NCBI GenBank assembly: GCA_012932865.1
Contig: SAXG01000004.1
Coordinates: 1,178,001 to 1,242,000, forward strand
Source: Amylostereum areolatum
Lineage: Eukaryota > Basidiomycota > Agaricomycetes > Russulales > Stereaceae
Length of the DNA: 64,000 nt
Direction of reading: 5' to 3'
Shown: piece after piece, positions 1-10,715 of the stretch
Layout of the letters: every line of letters starts with the position of its first letter
How positions within the stretch are numbered: the first letter of the stretch is position 1
Position numbers and translations under genes: made by a program
Notes under the pieces: model-generated
What the model saw: only the letters and a program-made list of their open reading frames with translations
Told to the model about the DNA's origin: nothing
The model's database searches: none

Positions 1-2800
1 TGGCCTCTGACGGTGCAAAGAGCATGATCGCCTCTACGACGTGGTCGCTGACGGAAATGTGCAAGACACATCTCAAGCAAGACAGGGAGGACATTGATCC
101 AGAAGATACAGCGAACTACTTTGACGGAGCGGTCAGCTCTCCGGGGCATCTCATGAAGTTCGTCAGACATTGCGAGCTGGATGCGCACTACCATATGGCT
201 ATCGCATCGAAAGTGCAGATACTCCCTTTGACAAAGCAATTAACCAACCTTGCGGGAAATTCCTGGTAAGTTCTGCGGAGTAATCTTATTCTTCGATGCT
301 AACTCCGGGTTTCTTTCTCTAGGAACAAGACCCTCAACGGTGGTCGTGCGGAACGTAACGAGTACATCCTCCTCCACGAGTTTCATCGTCTAAAATACGT
401 CTGCCCCGACAAGCAATGGGGCAAGAAAGCCGCGCCCGTCAAGGTTGAGGTCGAAGACGATGGAGAAGGAGGCGTTACCATTGGCAAGGCCGGCAAGGGC
501 AAGAGAGACAAGTACAAGGGCGGTCTGGTCTTAGAGCCTAAGCGCGGGCTATGGGACAAATTTATCCTAGTCATGGACTTCAACTCTCTGTACCCCAGTA
601 TTATCCAAGAATACAACATCGATTTCACCACTATCAATAAGACCGAAGAAGAGGATGAGGTAAATCATTGACATCGTGCGCTGAGTCTTACTGAATCTTT
701 TCTGCAGGACGGCCAGGAGAAAATCCCCGAGCCACCATCCTCAGAAGTCCCTCAAGGCGTTCTCCCTCGTATCATTGCCACATTGGTCAACCGTCGACGA
801 CAGGTCAAATCTCTTATGAAGGATCGAGCCTTAGATCCTGGAAGGTACCTTCAGGTATTCCTCGTCTTCTCCTAGACCAATCACTATCCACTCACACATT
901 CGTTTAGTACAATATCAAGCAGCAGGCACTCAAATTGACGGCCAATAGTATGTATGGGTGTCTTGGGTTTGAATACTCGAGATTCTATGCCCGTCCGCTG
1001 GCAGCCCTTACAACATTCAAGGGTCGAGAAATTTTGACGCATACGAAAGAGCTCGCTGAAAGCCTCCAGCTTGACGTATGCGCTCCTTTGCATCCTTCGT
1101 TCCACCCACGTCACTCATTGTATTGGACAGGTTGTGTATGGTGACACAGACTCCCTCTTCGTCAACTCAAATGTCACAGAGCTTTCTGAAGCAATGAGGA
1201 TATCTTCGGAGTTTAAGAAAGCCGTCAATGACCGGTACAAACTACTCGAAATCGACCTCGATGGTGTCTTCCAACGGCTCCTCCTTCTGCAGAAGAAGAA
1301 ATATGCCGCGCTTAAGGTGGAGGAAGGTGGCTCTCGTGTGTCGACGGAGGTCAAGGGTCTTGACATGAAACGTAGAGAGTACTCTGCGCTATCCAAATCG
1401 GTCTCTCAGTGCGTATCCCACCGATATTTTGGGGGGGCGGAAGCTCACCTCAGCGTTGTCTAGATATGTTCTCGACCAGATTCTTTCGGGCGAAGCCACG
1501 GAGATCGTTGTCGAGCGCATCCACGAATATCTCACCGAAATAAGCCAGGACATCCGTGGGGGCAAGGTCAAGTTGGACGAGTTCATTATCTTCAAACGGT
1601 TGGGGAAAGCACCGGAGGACTACCCTGATGCGAAGAGCCAACCCCATGTCCAAGTTGCGCTGAAGATGAAAGCCCGTGGATCGAGTACTAGGGCTGGGGA
1701 CGTCATCCCCTACATATTTTGTGAGGGCGATTCTAGCGACACGAGTAAGATATCGCAAGCTGACCGGGCAAGACATCCGGATGAGCTTCGTCGGTCCAGC
1801 GAACTAAAGATCGGTGAGTCCATTCTGCCTCAAGTGGTTAGTTTCTAACCGATCGACCGGAATCTAGACTATGAATACTACCTTGCTCACCAGGTTCTTC
1901 CACCAATCGAGCGCCTGTGTGACCCGATTGAAGGGACAGACCGCGCTCGTCTTGCCGAATGTTTGGGCGAGTAGTTCTCTTTGCAATCACCGCCCCTTCC
2001 CCTCTGAACCTGGTCACCTTTACAGGATTGGACCCAGGACGCTATCGCACTATCGTTGCTGGCGAGACCGAAGAGCGGGCATTTGGAACACTCGACTCAC
2101 AAGTTTCGGACGCGGAGCGATATCGTGAAGCCGACCCTTTTATGGTTCGGTGTCGCAGCTGCGATACGCATACCGCCTTCGCCCATATGAGTGACGAGAA
2201 TGTTTGTTCTTTCATCTTGACTTCCCTCCGTAGAATAATGTCTGACCTATCACATAGGCATGCTTGCTCAAAGCAGCAGGAGCGGTGTGCCCCTCATGTT
2301 CAGCTTCCATATCAGCCCCTAGTCTGGTCGTTCAACTCGAATGCCAGATTCGAGACCATATCTCGAGATACTACGAGGCATGGACCGGTGTGTTCAGATA
2401 CTACGTGCGGGAACCGCTCTCGTATGATGAGCGTGTACGGTCGAAGATGTTTGATGCAGGATTGCCGTGGTCGGGTCGCCTTGGAGGTATGTCTACCAAA
2501 TCCCAAATGTCCTAGTCTTATCACTCTGCACAGTACACGGATGCCCAGCTTTACAACCAGCTGCGTTATTATGCCTACCTCTTCGACGCCTCCAAGGCTG
2601 GCACTTCCGGTAAAATCAACGCCTCTCCTCTACATTTTCGTTCGATTGACTCTGATTTTGGCCTAGAATTTGCCACTGGCTTGGTGCTCACACAACGTGA
2701 TCTTCTCCGGCGATTGACACAGACGGTGGAGAAATACCTCGAAGTAAATGGCAGGCGATGGGTGGATATGGGCAGTTTGTTTTCCTTTATGAAACTCTGA
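1..2800 (+). CDS. POL1: DNA polymerase alpha catalytic subunit (3' part)
   Basis: Replicative family-B polymerase of the primase complex, which extends RNA primers in the nucleus. Only the 3' part lies in the window. Exons I infer: 1-265, 323-659, 708-854, 908-1075, 1131-1408, 1464-1813, 1868-1966, 2026-2201, 2258-2486, 2534-2609, 2667-2800. Visible motifs: motif [15 protein letters not shown] (about 570-620), motif B with NSMYG (about 940), motif C YGDTDS (about 1137), KKKY (about 1294). The C-terminal zinc modules are CRSC...CPSC and VCSDTTC...RRCLMQDC, and the last residues are SLFSFMKL before TGA at 2798-2800. The intron at 1967 needs a GC donor. Between the two zinc modules, near 2385-2388, the frame shifts by one apparent extra base. 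In an essential single-copy gene this is most likely a consensus error. The product assignment is secure. Confidence 0.96.
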
Positions 2801-3305
2801 GGGGTCTCGTCACGTTGTACCAGTAGACATTGTATCGTTTACGCTTTGCTTCGCTCTGTAGTTGCCGCACTCTTCCCTGTATTTTATCACTCCCCTGCGA
2901 CTGAGTTATTACTGCCACAAGCCTATGTAGGGGCGAGCAATTTGGCTTGAGATGGGTCGAGTTTGTCTTTGACGACTGAGTACTGAGCGCTTCCACATCG
3001 TCACCTCGTCACCACTTGCAGCCTTCTGTGCTCCCACCACGTCAAGTTTCCAATCTCTTCCGACGCCTGTTGTCCTCGAACCGATTCCCATCAATACTTA
3101 CCTGGCAAAATGCTCATGCTATGTAGACCATTCATACGATTCAATACCTCCACTACTAGGGACGTCGGACGACGCCCGGCGAGGGGGTTGACAACAGGAG
3201 TCAAGTGACGTCATGGGGCCTTTGGCTCGAGTTCAGGGACCGCAACGATTTCCTCTGTTGCTCGTTCGTATATCCTCAAACCGAAGGAATCGAATTGGCA
3301 AGAAT
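2801..3305. other. Intergenic, POL1 3' flank to MYND gene 1
   Basis: About 500 bases follow the POL1 stop and precede the first MYND gene. Short open frames on both strands show no recognisable domain and no splice-linked continuation. The stretch should hold the POL1 3' UTR and the promoter of the gene at 3306. I see no clear TATA box or repeat. Confidence 0.5.
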
Positions 3306-5088
3306 ATGTCTATATCTAGTGCAGCATCGGACAAAGCCTACCAAGCAGAAATCACCGGGAGACTATCCAACAAACCCTCTGAAGTTTTTCAGCACTTTCG
3401 TACTCTCTATCGCGACAGGATCCCTCGCACCTTCAATCGCGACCTCAATGCGTATGCTACGACCATCGGGATAGCTTTGTCTACCTTCCAATTCTCGGGC
3501 CCTTCCTGGAGAGAGAATTTTCGCCGCCTGCGACTCTAATGGGATGGCAAAGTTTTTCCAGGAGATAATCATGGATCCCGCTTTTTTCAAGGGGCCGCCG
3601 GTAAGTGGAGCGCCAACCGTGGTTAAAGCTGGTGCTCATCCTCGTCTTCAGCATTATGTTGCTCAAATCATGGCGGCCTGGGGTGGCATGTTACGCCTTA
3701 GCCTCTTGGATTCGAACCGACGACGCTCTGAGAAGCTTGCTGAGATGCTGATTGACGAGGCGTTGCCCGTATGGGACACGCTATGGCAACGACGAGAAGA
3801 AATCGAGACAGCACGAGGTGCCAGTTTGGCCGAACATTGGATCGTGCTTGAGTGTGTTGCAATACTCAATACCCAATTTGCCGATTTCCATCAATCGAGG
3901 TGAGCCCAGTTTGTTGTTCTGCACAAAAAATTTCCTCTAAACTATGTACAAGAAATCGGCTAAAGGCCATGTTCGAGACAAAGATTCCTCACATGGGATT
4001 GTACCTTTGGTTCCATCTGCGTGGTTATCCTAAAGCCGACACTGTAGACCGCGTCCTCGGCCCCGTGCGTTCAATGCTCGAGAATGCGGCCACAGCTCTC
4101 CACGTCTTCGCCTTTCTCAAGGTCGCGGTTGTCGATGTTTTAGGGGGCGAACCCGCTATCAAGCGTCTGCTGGCGGATATCGATGAACCCTCTCGCGTCA
4201 ACTACCATCTAGGCAATCGCATCGTGCTCATGGGCCAATTCTCTCGACATCCCGAGATGGGGCGGCACTTTGGCCGGCTGAGGGTTTTCCATTCCATCGC
4301 AAACTCCATACGAAGACAGCGGCGCATCGGTGTACGGGAGGATCAGTGGGTTGTCTGGTTGTTCGCTGCGACATTCTTGGAGTTCGTCGTCACTGGTCTC
4401 CCGATGTACTCGGAAATCGATCAAGGAACGAGACAACCGCTGGAAGGAGAGGATGTAGCGTTCCTTATGGCACGCGGAGCGAACCTATGTGCTAGTGGAA
4501 CTGTTGGGAAGACCCCTTGCAGTGAGCATCGTCCTTTCCAGTCTTAGACCAACGGGTTGACGATATAACTCGTAGATCCCTCCATATGTGCGAACCTCGT
4601 CAAAACGTTCAGTCAAGTTCGTCCCGGACAGCGACATGTACCCTGGCGACATCTCTCAACTCAACGGAAGCATGAAGAAAGCCTTGCGGAATGAATGGTA
4701 TCCCACCCTGCGAAGACTTCGGGACGCACGCCAAATCCCTCACCGATCAGCTCCCGCATACTTGGAGCTTGTAGATGCTTGGTCCCAATTCGGCACTCAC
4801 TTGGGGATAGACGAGTTCGTGGAGAGGGATCGACTCGCTCGCGATGTGGCCCATATGTGTGCGTGGCATGAATGCGAATTTCACACGACGAAGTCGATGG
4901 AGACTATGCATACCTGTCGAGGCTGCGGCGAAACACGTTACTGTGGACGGGAATGCCAGACGAGGTAAGGCTCTCACCGTTCATGGCGGTCGTACCTATC
5001 TCTAACTCACCCTGAAATTATCTCCCCTTACTATAGGGATTGGAAAGAAGGCGGTCATAAACTCAGGTGCAGGCGACTAAAAAGCTAA
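3306..5088 (+). CDS. MYND-type zinc finger protein, family copy 1
   Basis: One of eight related genes in the window. The start at 3306 (MSISSAASDK) is the ATG closest to the conserved N-terminal block in which paralogs read 'PSEVFQHFRTLYRDR'. Later exons carry the shared YQEMI-like segment (here FFQEIIMDPAFF, about 3559), a long helical middle, the EWYPTLRRLRDAR block (about 4690) and a C-terminal finger CAWHEC..H..CRGCGETRYC..EC. An intron then separates it from DWKEGGHKLRC and the stop at 5086-5088. MYND fingers bind zinc and usually mediate protein-protein contacts; the partner is unknown. Between about 3475 and 3545 the reading frame changes without a convincing intron, so exon 1 is either mis-sequenced or decaying. 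The gene is in tandem with the copy at 5347. Confidence 0.8.
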
Positions 5089-5346
5089 ATGCTGAGTGTA
5101 TTGAAAGTACCGATCCATCTCAGAGCCAGACCGGTGGCTTGACAGGAAGTTATACTTAACTTACATAAATATTACGTAACGTACAATTCTTGACTCAGGA
5201 CTCGGGAGTCGGCGCCCTAGCAGTTCGACTCCGTCTTCTACAGACACTTCACGCAGAATCGCAAATAGCCATTCCAGTGCCCACATACTATCATTACTCA
5301 GTCAGTCAGCACCTTTCGCAACTTCATCGCCTGTATCAGCATTGTC

Positions 5347-7259
5347 ATGCCGGAGTATGTTTTGTCATGATCTTCGTTCATCGTCCAACACGGGCTCTCT
5401 GATGGTCTGACCTAGCGCCCTTGCCGCACACCCACTGGGCGATGCCCAATTCGCCCTCGAAGAAAATCGCTTTCTCGCACAGATACACTCGTCACCTGAA
5501 GATATTGTTCCTTTATTACGAAAATTTTGGGGAGAACGGCGCCATGGAGACTATACTCCCAACCTCGTCCCGCTTACGTCCGTCCTCGGGAGGTTTTTGT
5601 TCTACGAAGATATGTCGCAGATTGGGAGACGGACTTGGTCGATCCTCATGTCCAGCGGGCTTCCTGACCTTTACCAAGAAATGATCATGGACAAGGATTT
5701 TTTGACTGAATATCCAGTACGCCACTACGCGAGACTCGACAGACCTTTTTAACTGACGTAGCCAACCCACACAGCGGTGGATCTTACAAGTCCTCTCCGG
5801 GCTTGTCGCGGTTACGCGCCAATGCAGGAACCTCAAGGATGCAGCTCTGGCCAACAGGATCCTCGTAAAGTCCCATTCTGTGTGGAAGAGCCTGTGGGAT
5901 CGTCGCGATGCCCTCTACCCCGGTCCCAATCGTTGGATCACTATCCAACGCGGGATTATCGGGTTTCACCGCCTCGTCACGGAGAAGATAGTCCTGCTAG
6001 TGGTGAGCATGACCGAGCTCTACATGTGGAGGTATGGGCGATTAACTTCGATATCGCCGTTGTCTTTACTCAATACCCATACTCTCAGGAATCGGATGAC
6101 TGACTGGTTCAAAACGCACATAAGACATGTGAGCTTCTACTGCTGGTTCCACCACGACCTCAATGACGTCGAAATGCTCTCCCCAACCCCTGGACTCGCC
6201 CTCAGTGCAATGAGCGTTCAGATGAGTTTGTCTTCCATCGAATCGGACGACTTCGCCTCGGATTTCGGAAAGGAGATGATACGCATTTTCGGTGCCCAGT
6301 CGCTTCTCAACCGGTTCGAACAAGATTTCAAGAATCCTACCGTGGAGGACAGTGGTCATGGGTTGAGGATATCTATCATCGCCGATTTTGGGCGTCATGA
6401 AGAAATGCAGGCGGTGCTCGGACTCAGGACTTATTTCAACTCCATCGTAAACGTCCTCAGAGGCATGAAGCAACGGCAATGCGAAAAGGAGTGGGACGTT
6501 TGGTCGTTGTCGTGCCACATCCTCAAGTGCGTCAACACCTACCATCCATCTTCATTCCCTGATTGTTTGTGGCGCAGGATCATCACGTTGAACATCGACA
6601 AATTTATCACGCCTGGGCTCATTTCGTCCGTCCGCGGCGATGACATCTTCTACATGATGTCTCGGGGAGTCACCCTCTGTGCTCAAGACCCAGACCATAC
6701 TCGTAAGTTTTGCTTGTCATTCGAGTAGGTGTGAGCCACTCTGATCGCTTCATTCCACAGCGCCAGAGCCATGTACCGAAATACTAGTGGTATACCATAC
6801 CTTCATCACAGAATTCAGTTCCCCCCTGGCAGGTATCCCCGAGCGCGAAATGGTATACCGCATCCAGGAAGCAGCAAAAACGGAGTGGTACCCAGCGTTG
6901 GAGGCTTTGCGCAATGCACGCCACACCAGTTCCGGCTCAGCCGCGTGGTATGGTCCCCAGTTGGAGGCGTGGATTCAGATTGGCCGCGACCTCAGGCTGA
7001 AGGAGGAAACCGAACGCGACCGCCACGCCGCCTGGAAGAAGCGCTTTTGCTCTTGGACAAAGTGCAAGTATCACACGGAAGAACCATCGCACACGCTCAA
7101 AGCGTGTCGGGGGTGTGGCGATGCACGTTACTGTAATCAGGCGTGTCAGATGAAGTGTGCCATGATCTTTTTTGAATGGGGTAGTGGCACTGATACCCAT
7201 CATCCAGGGACTGGAAAGAAGGAGAACATAAGCGAGCCTGCAAACGTCTAAGAGCCTGA
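5347..7259 (+). CDS. MYND-type zinc finger protein, family copy 2
   Basis: Tandem neighbour and paralog of the gene at 3306. The start is chosen at ATG 5347: an 8-nt first exon (5347-5354), a GT-AG intron 5355-5415, then an open frame MPDALAAHPLGDAQFALEEN. The conserved segment LPDLYQEMIMDKDF lies near 5660-5700. The middle exon 6090-6700 is helical and charged, and a block with EWYPALEALRNAR follows near 6885. The finger reads CSWTKC..H..CRGCGDARYCNQAC, and an intron at about 7152-7207 separates it from DWKEGEHKRAC and the stop at 7257-7259. A zinc-binding interaction module is likely; any enzymatic role is unsupported because no SET or other catalytic domain is visible. The frame looks continuous once the introns are removed. 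Confidence 0.82.
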
Positions 7260-7443
7260 TCTACTACATGTGCCGCTTTGACGGCATACGTGCTACTGTA
7301 CATCCTTCTGCATATCCGATAAAGTAAGCTTCTACGCTTTGCATCGTGCGCCACCTCCTCATTTGACAGTTCTATAGCTGTAGCTTGCCGAGTCAGCGTT
7401 GCACCCCGGGTTCCTGGTGGCCTGATTGTTCTATAATAATGAA

Positions 7444-7451
7444 TATAAAAG
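7444..7451 (+). promoter_or_regulatory. TATA box (TATAAAAG)
   Basis: TATAAAAG lies 43 bases upstream of the ATG at 7494. This fits a core promoter with a very short leader, or a promoter for a start further downstream such as ATG 7746. Confidence 0.55.
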
Positions 7452-7493
7452 GTTCTCAGTCATTACCGGTATCACCTATATCTCGCTTCGAAA

Positions 7494-9121
7494 ATGCCCT
7501 CTACCCCAGACGGTTCCCCACCTCCCTACGCCGAAATCGCAGATGCGCGCGAAGCAGTCTTCCCTGCACTGTCCGTGACCTCCACCGACCCGCCCTGTTA
7601 TATTGTCTCATCGTCCTATGACGCTCTCTCATCGCCACTCTGATAACCCCATACACAATGTGCGTTCTGTGATACATGGGGCGACACCGTGACATGTACC
7701 CTCTTATCGTTGTCTCACTCTTCTCGGATGTAGGCCGACGGATCGATGAATGATACGGACAGCCAGAATAATACGGACGGCCAGTCTTCAGTACGTTCCG
7801 CGTTTATACGGCAAATTTAATCAATAGTCCAAACTTTCCCCAAACCAGGAAGATACAAGCAGTCGTGACGAAGGATACACAGGGGATGACACAGACAGCC
7901 GGTCCTCAGTATGTCGAATGTTTTTACGGAAAACTTCACCAAGAGTTTAAACCCTCGTTTATCTCAGGAAGACACTGGCGGTCATAACAAAGGGTACACC
8001 CTAAGGGGAAAGTTCTCCGTTAACGTTGTGCTCTTCTGCCCGGGCTCCTCAAACCGGGAAATCCGACTAGGACTCGTGGTGCACTCGACACGCCTATATG
8101 CTGAGAATAACCCGATCCTGACCTATTATATTGACTTACATCCACCTCGGAGTCCTAAAGAAAGCTCATTTGAACGCTTCACCCGGGGTGAATACCCAGG
8201 AAAAATCGGCGTGGAGATGACATTGCTTACTGTTCAAGGTATATGGTCGGAAGTACTAGCCGTGTTCCAATGTTATCACCACGCGTGCTTTGACCATCTC
8301 AGTCTCGATATGTTGACGTTTCAAGGGCGCTCGCGGTATCGTGCAATATTCCCCCAGTTTTTGAAGGTTCGTCATTGTATTCATACATTCTTTGTCTGCC
8401 CCTCACCTCAGTCAAATAAAGAACATCAGGAAAGTTGTGTGCGCACTCTCCTGGCGTGGATCTGTCCGCTTGGTTCGCGAACGAGGATAGTAGTATCATC
8501 ACCTATGATCTAATTCATAACGAAGCAATCCATAAACTCAACATGCTCTCAACCTACGGGACTCCGAGCTCTCCAGTCGACTTTCTCAAAGACCACTGGG
8601 AAGCGTACAACGGATACATGATCCGTCAGAGAAAGTAGGTCACAACTCTGTTTTGACTACCAGTACTTACACAACATACTGCCACTGGCAGCGAGTCGCC
8701 TCAATGTTTCGATGTCTGGACCTGGAAGAAGTCCGAGTCACCCGACACTAGTGATATCTACGGAACTATACTGCTCACATATCAGCTGACAGTATTGGAT
8801 GGTGAGTCGAACACCCAGGCTGGAGAAGGACGCCGCAAGCCTGAGGATAGAGACCGCCAGAACGCCATTCGCCCCTTCGAACATATTGGCATACCTTTAG
8901 ACGATGACGATGGCACCATGCCTAACACATTCTCCATCTGCCCATTTTCTCGACCGGTGGATTACTTTCACGCGATCGCTATCATACGGGCCGCCGGGGC
9001 AAAGTCACTTATGACCACTCAAATGCCTCGGTCATGGGTGGAACATGCCCGGGATGGTAGGCTGGCTGTCACCTGGGGCCATTCGGATGAGTCTGATGGC
9101 GTGACCAAGGGTTCACGCTAG
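7494..9121 (+). CDS. Uncharacterised multi-exon gene with repeated micro-exons
   Basis: I do not recognise this protein. A Pro/Ser-rich first exon may begin at 7494 (MPSTPDGSPPPYAEIADARE). Small acidic Thr/Ser exons follow (about 7734-7790 and exactly 60 nt at 7849-7908), then a larger exon from 7968 running to about 8367 (with HNKGYTLRGKF and LRLGLVVHST-like sequence), an exon covering about 8435-8637 (WFANEDSSIITYDLIHNEA) and a C-terminal exon from about 8692 (FDVWTWKKSESPDTSDIYG) to the stop at 9119-9121. No signal peptide, membrane span or known domain is visible. The first exon's donor and the junction near 8368-8430 are not resolved, so the model is provisional and a frame break there is possible. 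Composition and gene style resemble the unknown gene at 18207-20953, but homology is not shown. Confidence 0.5.
7736..7967 (+). repeat. Tandem exon-intron duplication
   Basis: Two adjacent units each consist of a short exon ending in GACAGCC...TC(T)TCA, followed by an intron. The introns (7791-7848 and 7909-7967) begin gtacgttccg and gtatgtcgaa and share the core tttatacgg/ttttacgg + (c/a)aaa + ttaa/cttcacc, with about 58-59 nt each. The exon between them is 60 nt and in phase 0 at both ends, so duplication leaves the frame open. The following exon repeats its start (GAAGA(T/C)AC). Confidence 0.6.
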
Positions 9122-10715
9122 CATCGTGTCAGCTTCAATCCAACCCCCTCAATCTCGGCGCCATTCCGATTATCCGTTGCGAGAAAGTCGGCTTCGCGCC
9201 CAAGTCAGCGTGAGTACAGGTTGTCCTCTCAGTTTCAATCCCCACAGAGTCCTCGATGGACGGCGACGAGCGCGGGTTATGTAAGCAGTATTCATTTTCG
9301 TCGTCGCGCCAAGTCATCCTCGACTCCTTGTTTCCTCTCACCACGTCCTTCTCTTCTCCCCGTCCTTCACCTGGCCATAACCCCTCATCTGTAATGGGCG
9401 ACTCCGACGTACCGAGATTTGGACGGCGCGTCAGGGTTTCCGTGGATGTACGAAGGGTTGGGTATGGACTCTCCCTTCGACACTCTCATGTGGGCATCAT
9501 CCAGAGTCTGGACCATGGTGCGTGTTCTATTCACTTACCGCCCACCTGCCCTCGCGACAGCATTCAGGATTTGCACATGCTCCGGCGCCCCTCTTGTTGT
9601 CGCTGGCAGTCGTCCTCACCTTCGCTCGCGGCCTTGAACTTTACTCCTGGTCTTGAACTTTGCTCGTGGTCTTGAACTTTACTCTCGGTCTCTCGATTTT
9701 TGCTTGCGGTCTTGGTCCTCGCTCGCGATCTTGGTCCCGCTCGCGCTCCTCTCTGGTCCTGGCTCTCTGTCCCCTGGCTCACTGGGTTCCCTGGTCTTAT
9801 CTCGGTCTCCGTCTGGTCCACCTGCTTTGTTGGCATCCCAGGTAACCCTCTCTCACCTGTCATCCCTCTCCATATATCCCGTAGCAGCCCCCATATACTC
9901 TGTAGTTATCAAATGAAAATATCATGATTTTCTTCCTTCTACATCAGGATAAGATCGCGATAAGCACGATTTAAGCCAGCAACCCGCCGAGCGATTCTTG
10001 ATGAGCTTAGTAAGATTATTGGATTGAATCCAAAGAACCTCAGCTTCGGGCCCAAGGGAATTCGTTGAGCGTGAAACCACATGCCACATACTCATATTCA
10101 CATTTCCAGGTTTACTGGCTTTTACGAATCGAAAAGAGCCGTATGCCACTCATGAAGTAGACAGATTACTTTATGCCAACCTCAACGCATCAGTACTCAG
10201 TGGCCAAATACTGATAAGCGGCAAGATAACAAGGTTGCTCTTGTCATCGAAGATAGATAGACAGATGTGACTACGAGAGAAGTGCACATCACTTTATTCG
10301 CACTTCAAACGAAGTAAAGGAACTCCCACTGGATATAAGTAGTATGTAAGTATGCACGTGGTTATGTATAGTCTAAAAAACAGCAAGCCGAATGGCTGGG
10401 GGAAATTGCTCGAGGCGTAGTGTACGAGGTTCCCTAGGAGCGTGAAATGACAAGAAAGACGTGCGCAATGACCGAGATGAGGGGACACATCGAGTGACCG
10501 GGTGGGAGAAACACATAAGATATGCATGGAGAGGAAAGAGGAAGAAATGGTAAAAACAAGCACAACACAATTGGTCCTACACACTAGCTGATACAGTTGA
10601 TGAAAAGAAACAAGGGGATCCAACCGAAACATACCGTAAAGTCGTAGAACGATCGTCATGAGGCATAAAAAAGCAGGGGAAAGCAGGACGATGGCGAGGG
10701 GGAGGGAACGAATGT
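9122..10715. other. Long gene-poor stretch with a pyrimidine-rich repeat
   Basis: About 1.6 kb between the unknown gene and the convergent membrane-protein gene. Open frames here (for example 9564-9863 on the minus strand, Arg/Ser/Glu-rich) come from the low-complexity tract and are not convincing genes. A period-19 repeat sits at 9633-9747. The part after about 10290 probably includes the 3' UTR of the minus-strand gene that stops at 10716. No RNA gene was seen. Confidence 0.5.
9633..9747 (+). repeat. Period-19 tandem repeat, about six copies
   Basis: Units begin at 9633, 9652, 9671, 9690, 9711 and 9730. The best three read cttgaactttRctcNtggt-like and are 19 nt long. The later units drift (one is 21 nt, one 18 nt) and become cttggtcctcgctcgcga-like. 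The tract is strongly pyrimidine-rich on the plus strand. Confidence 0.75.

Noticed and set aside
1450..1776. Long minus-strand frame antisense to POL1
   Set aside because: It is a shadow of conserved POL1 coding sequence.
9564..9863. Arg/Ser/Glu-rich 99-codon frame resembling an SR-domain protein
   Set aside because: It is the complement of the pyrimidine-rich tandem repeat; composition explains it and no flanking exon continues it.
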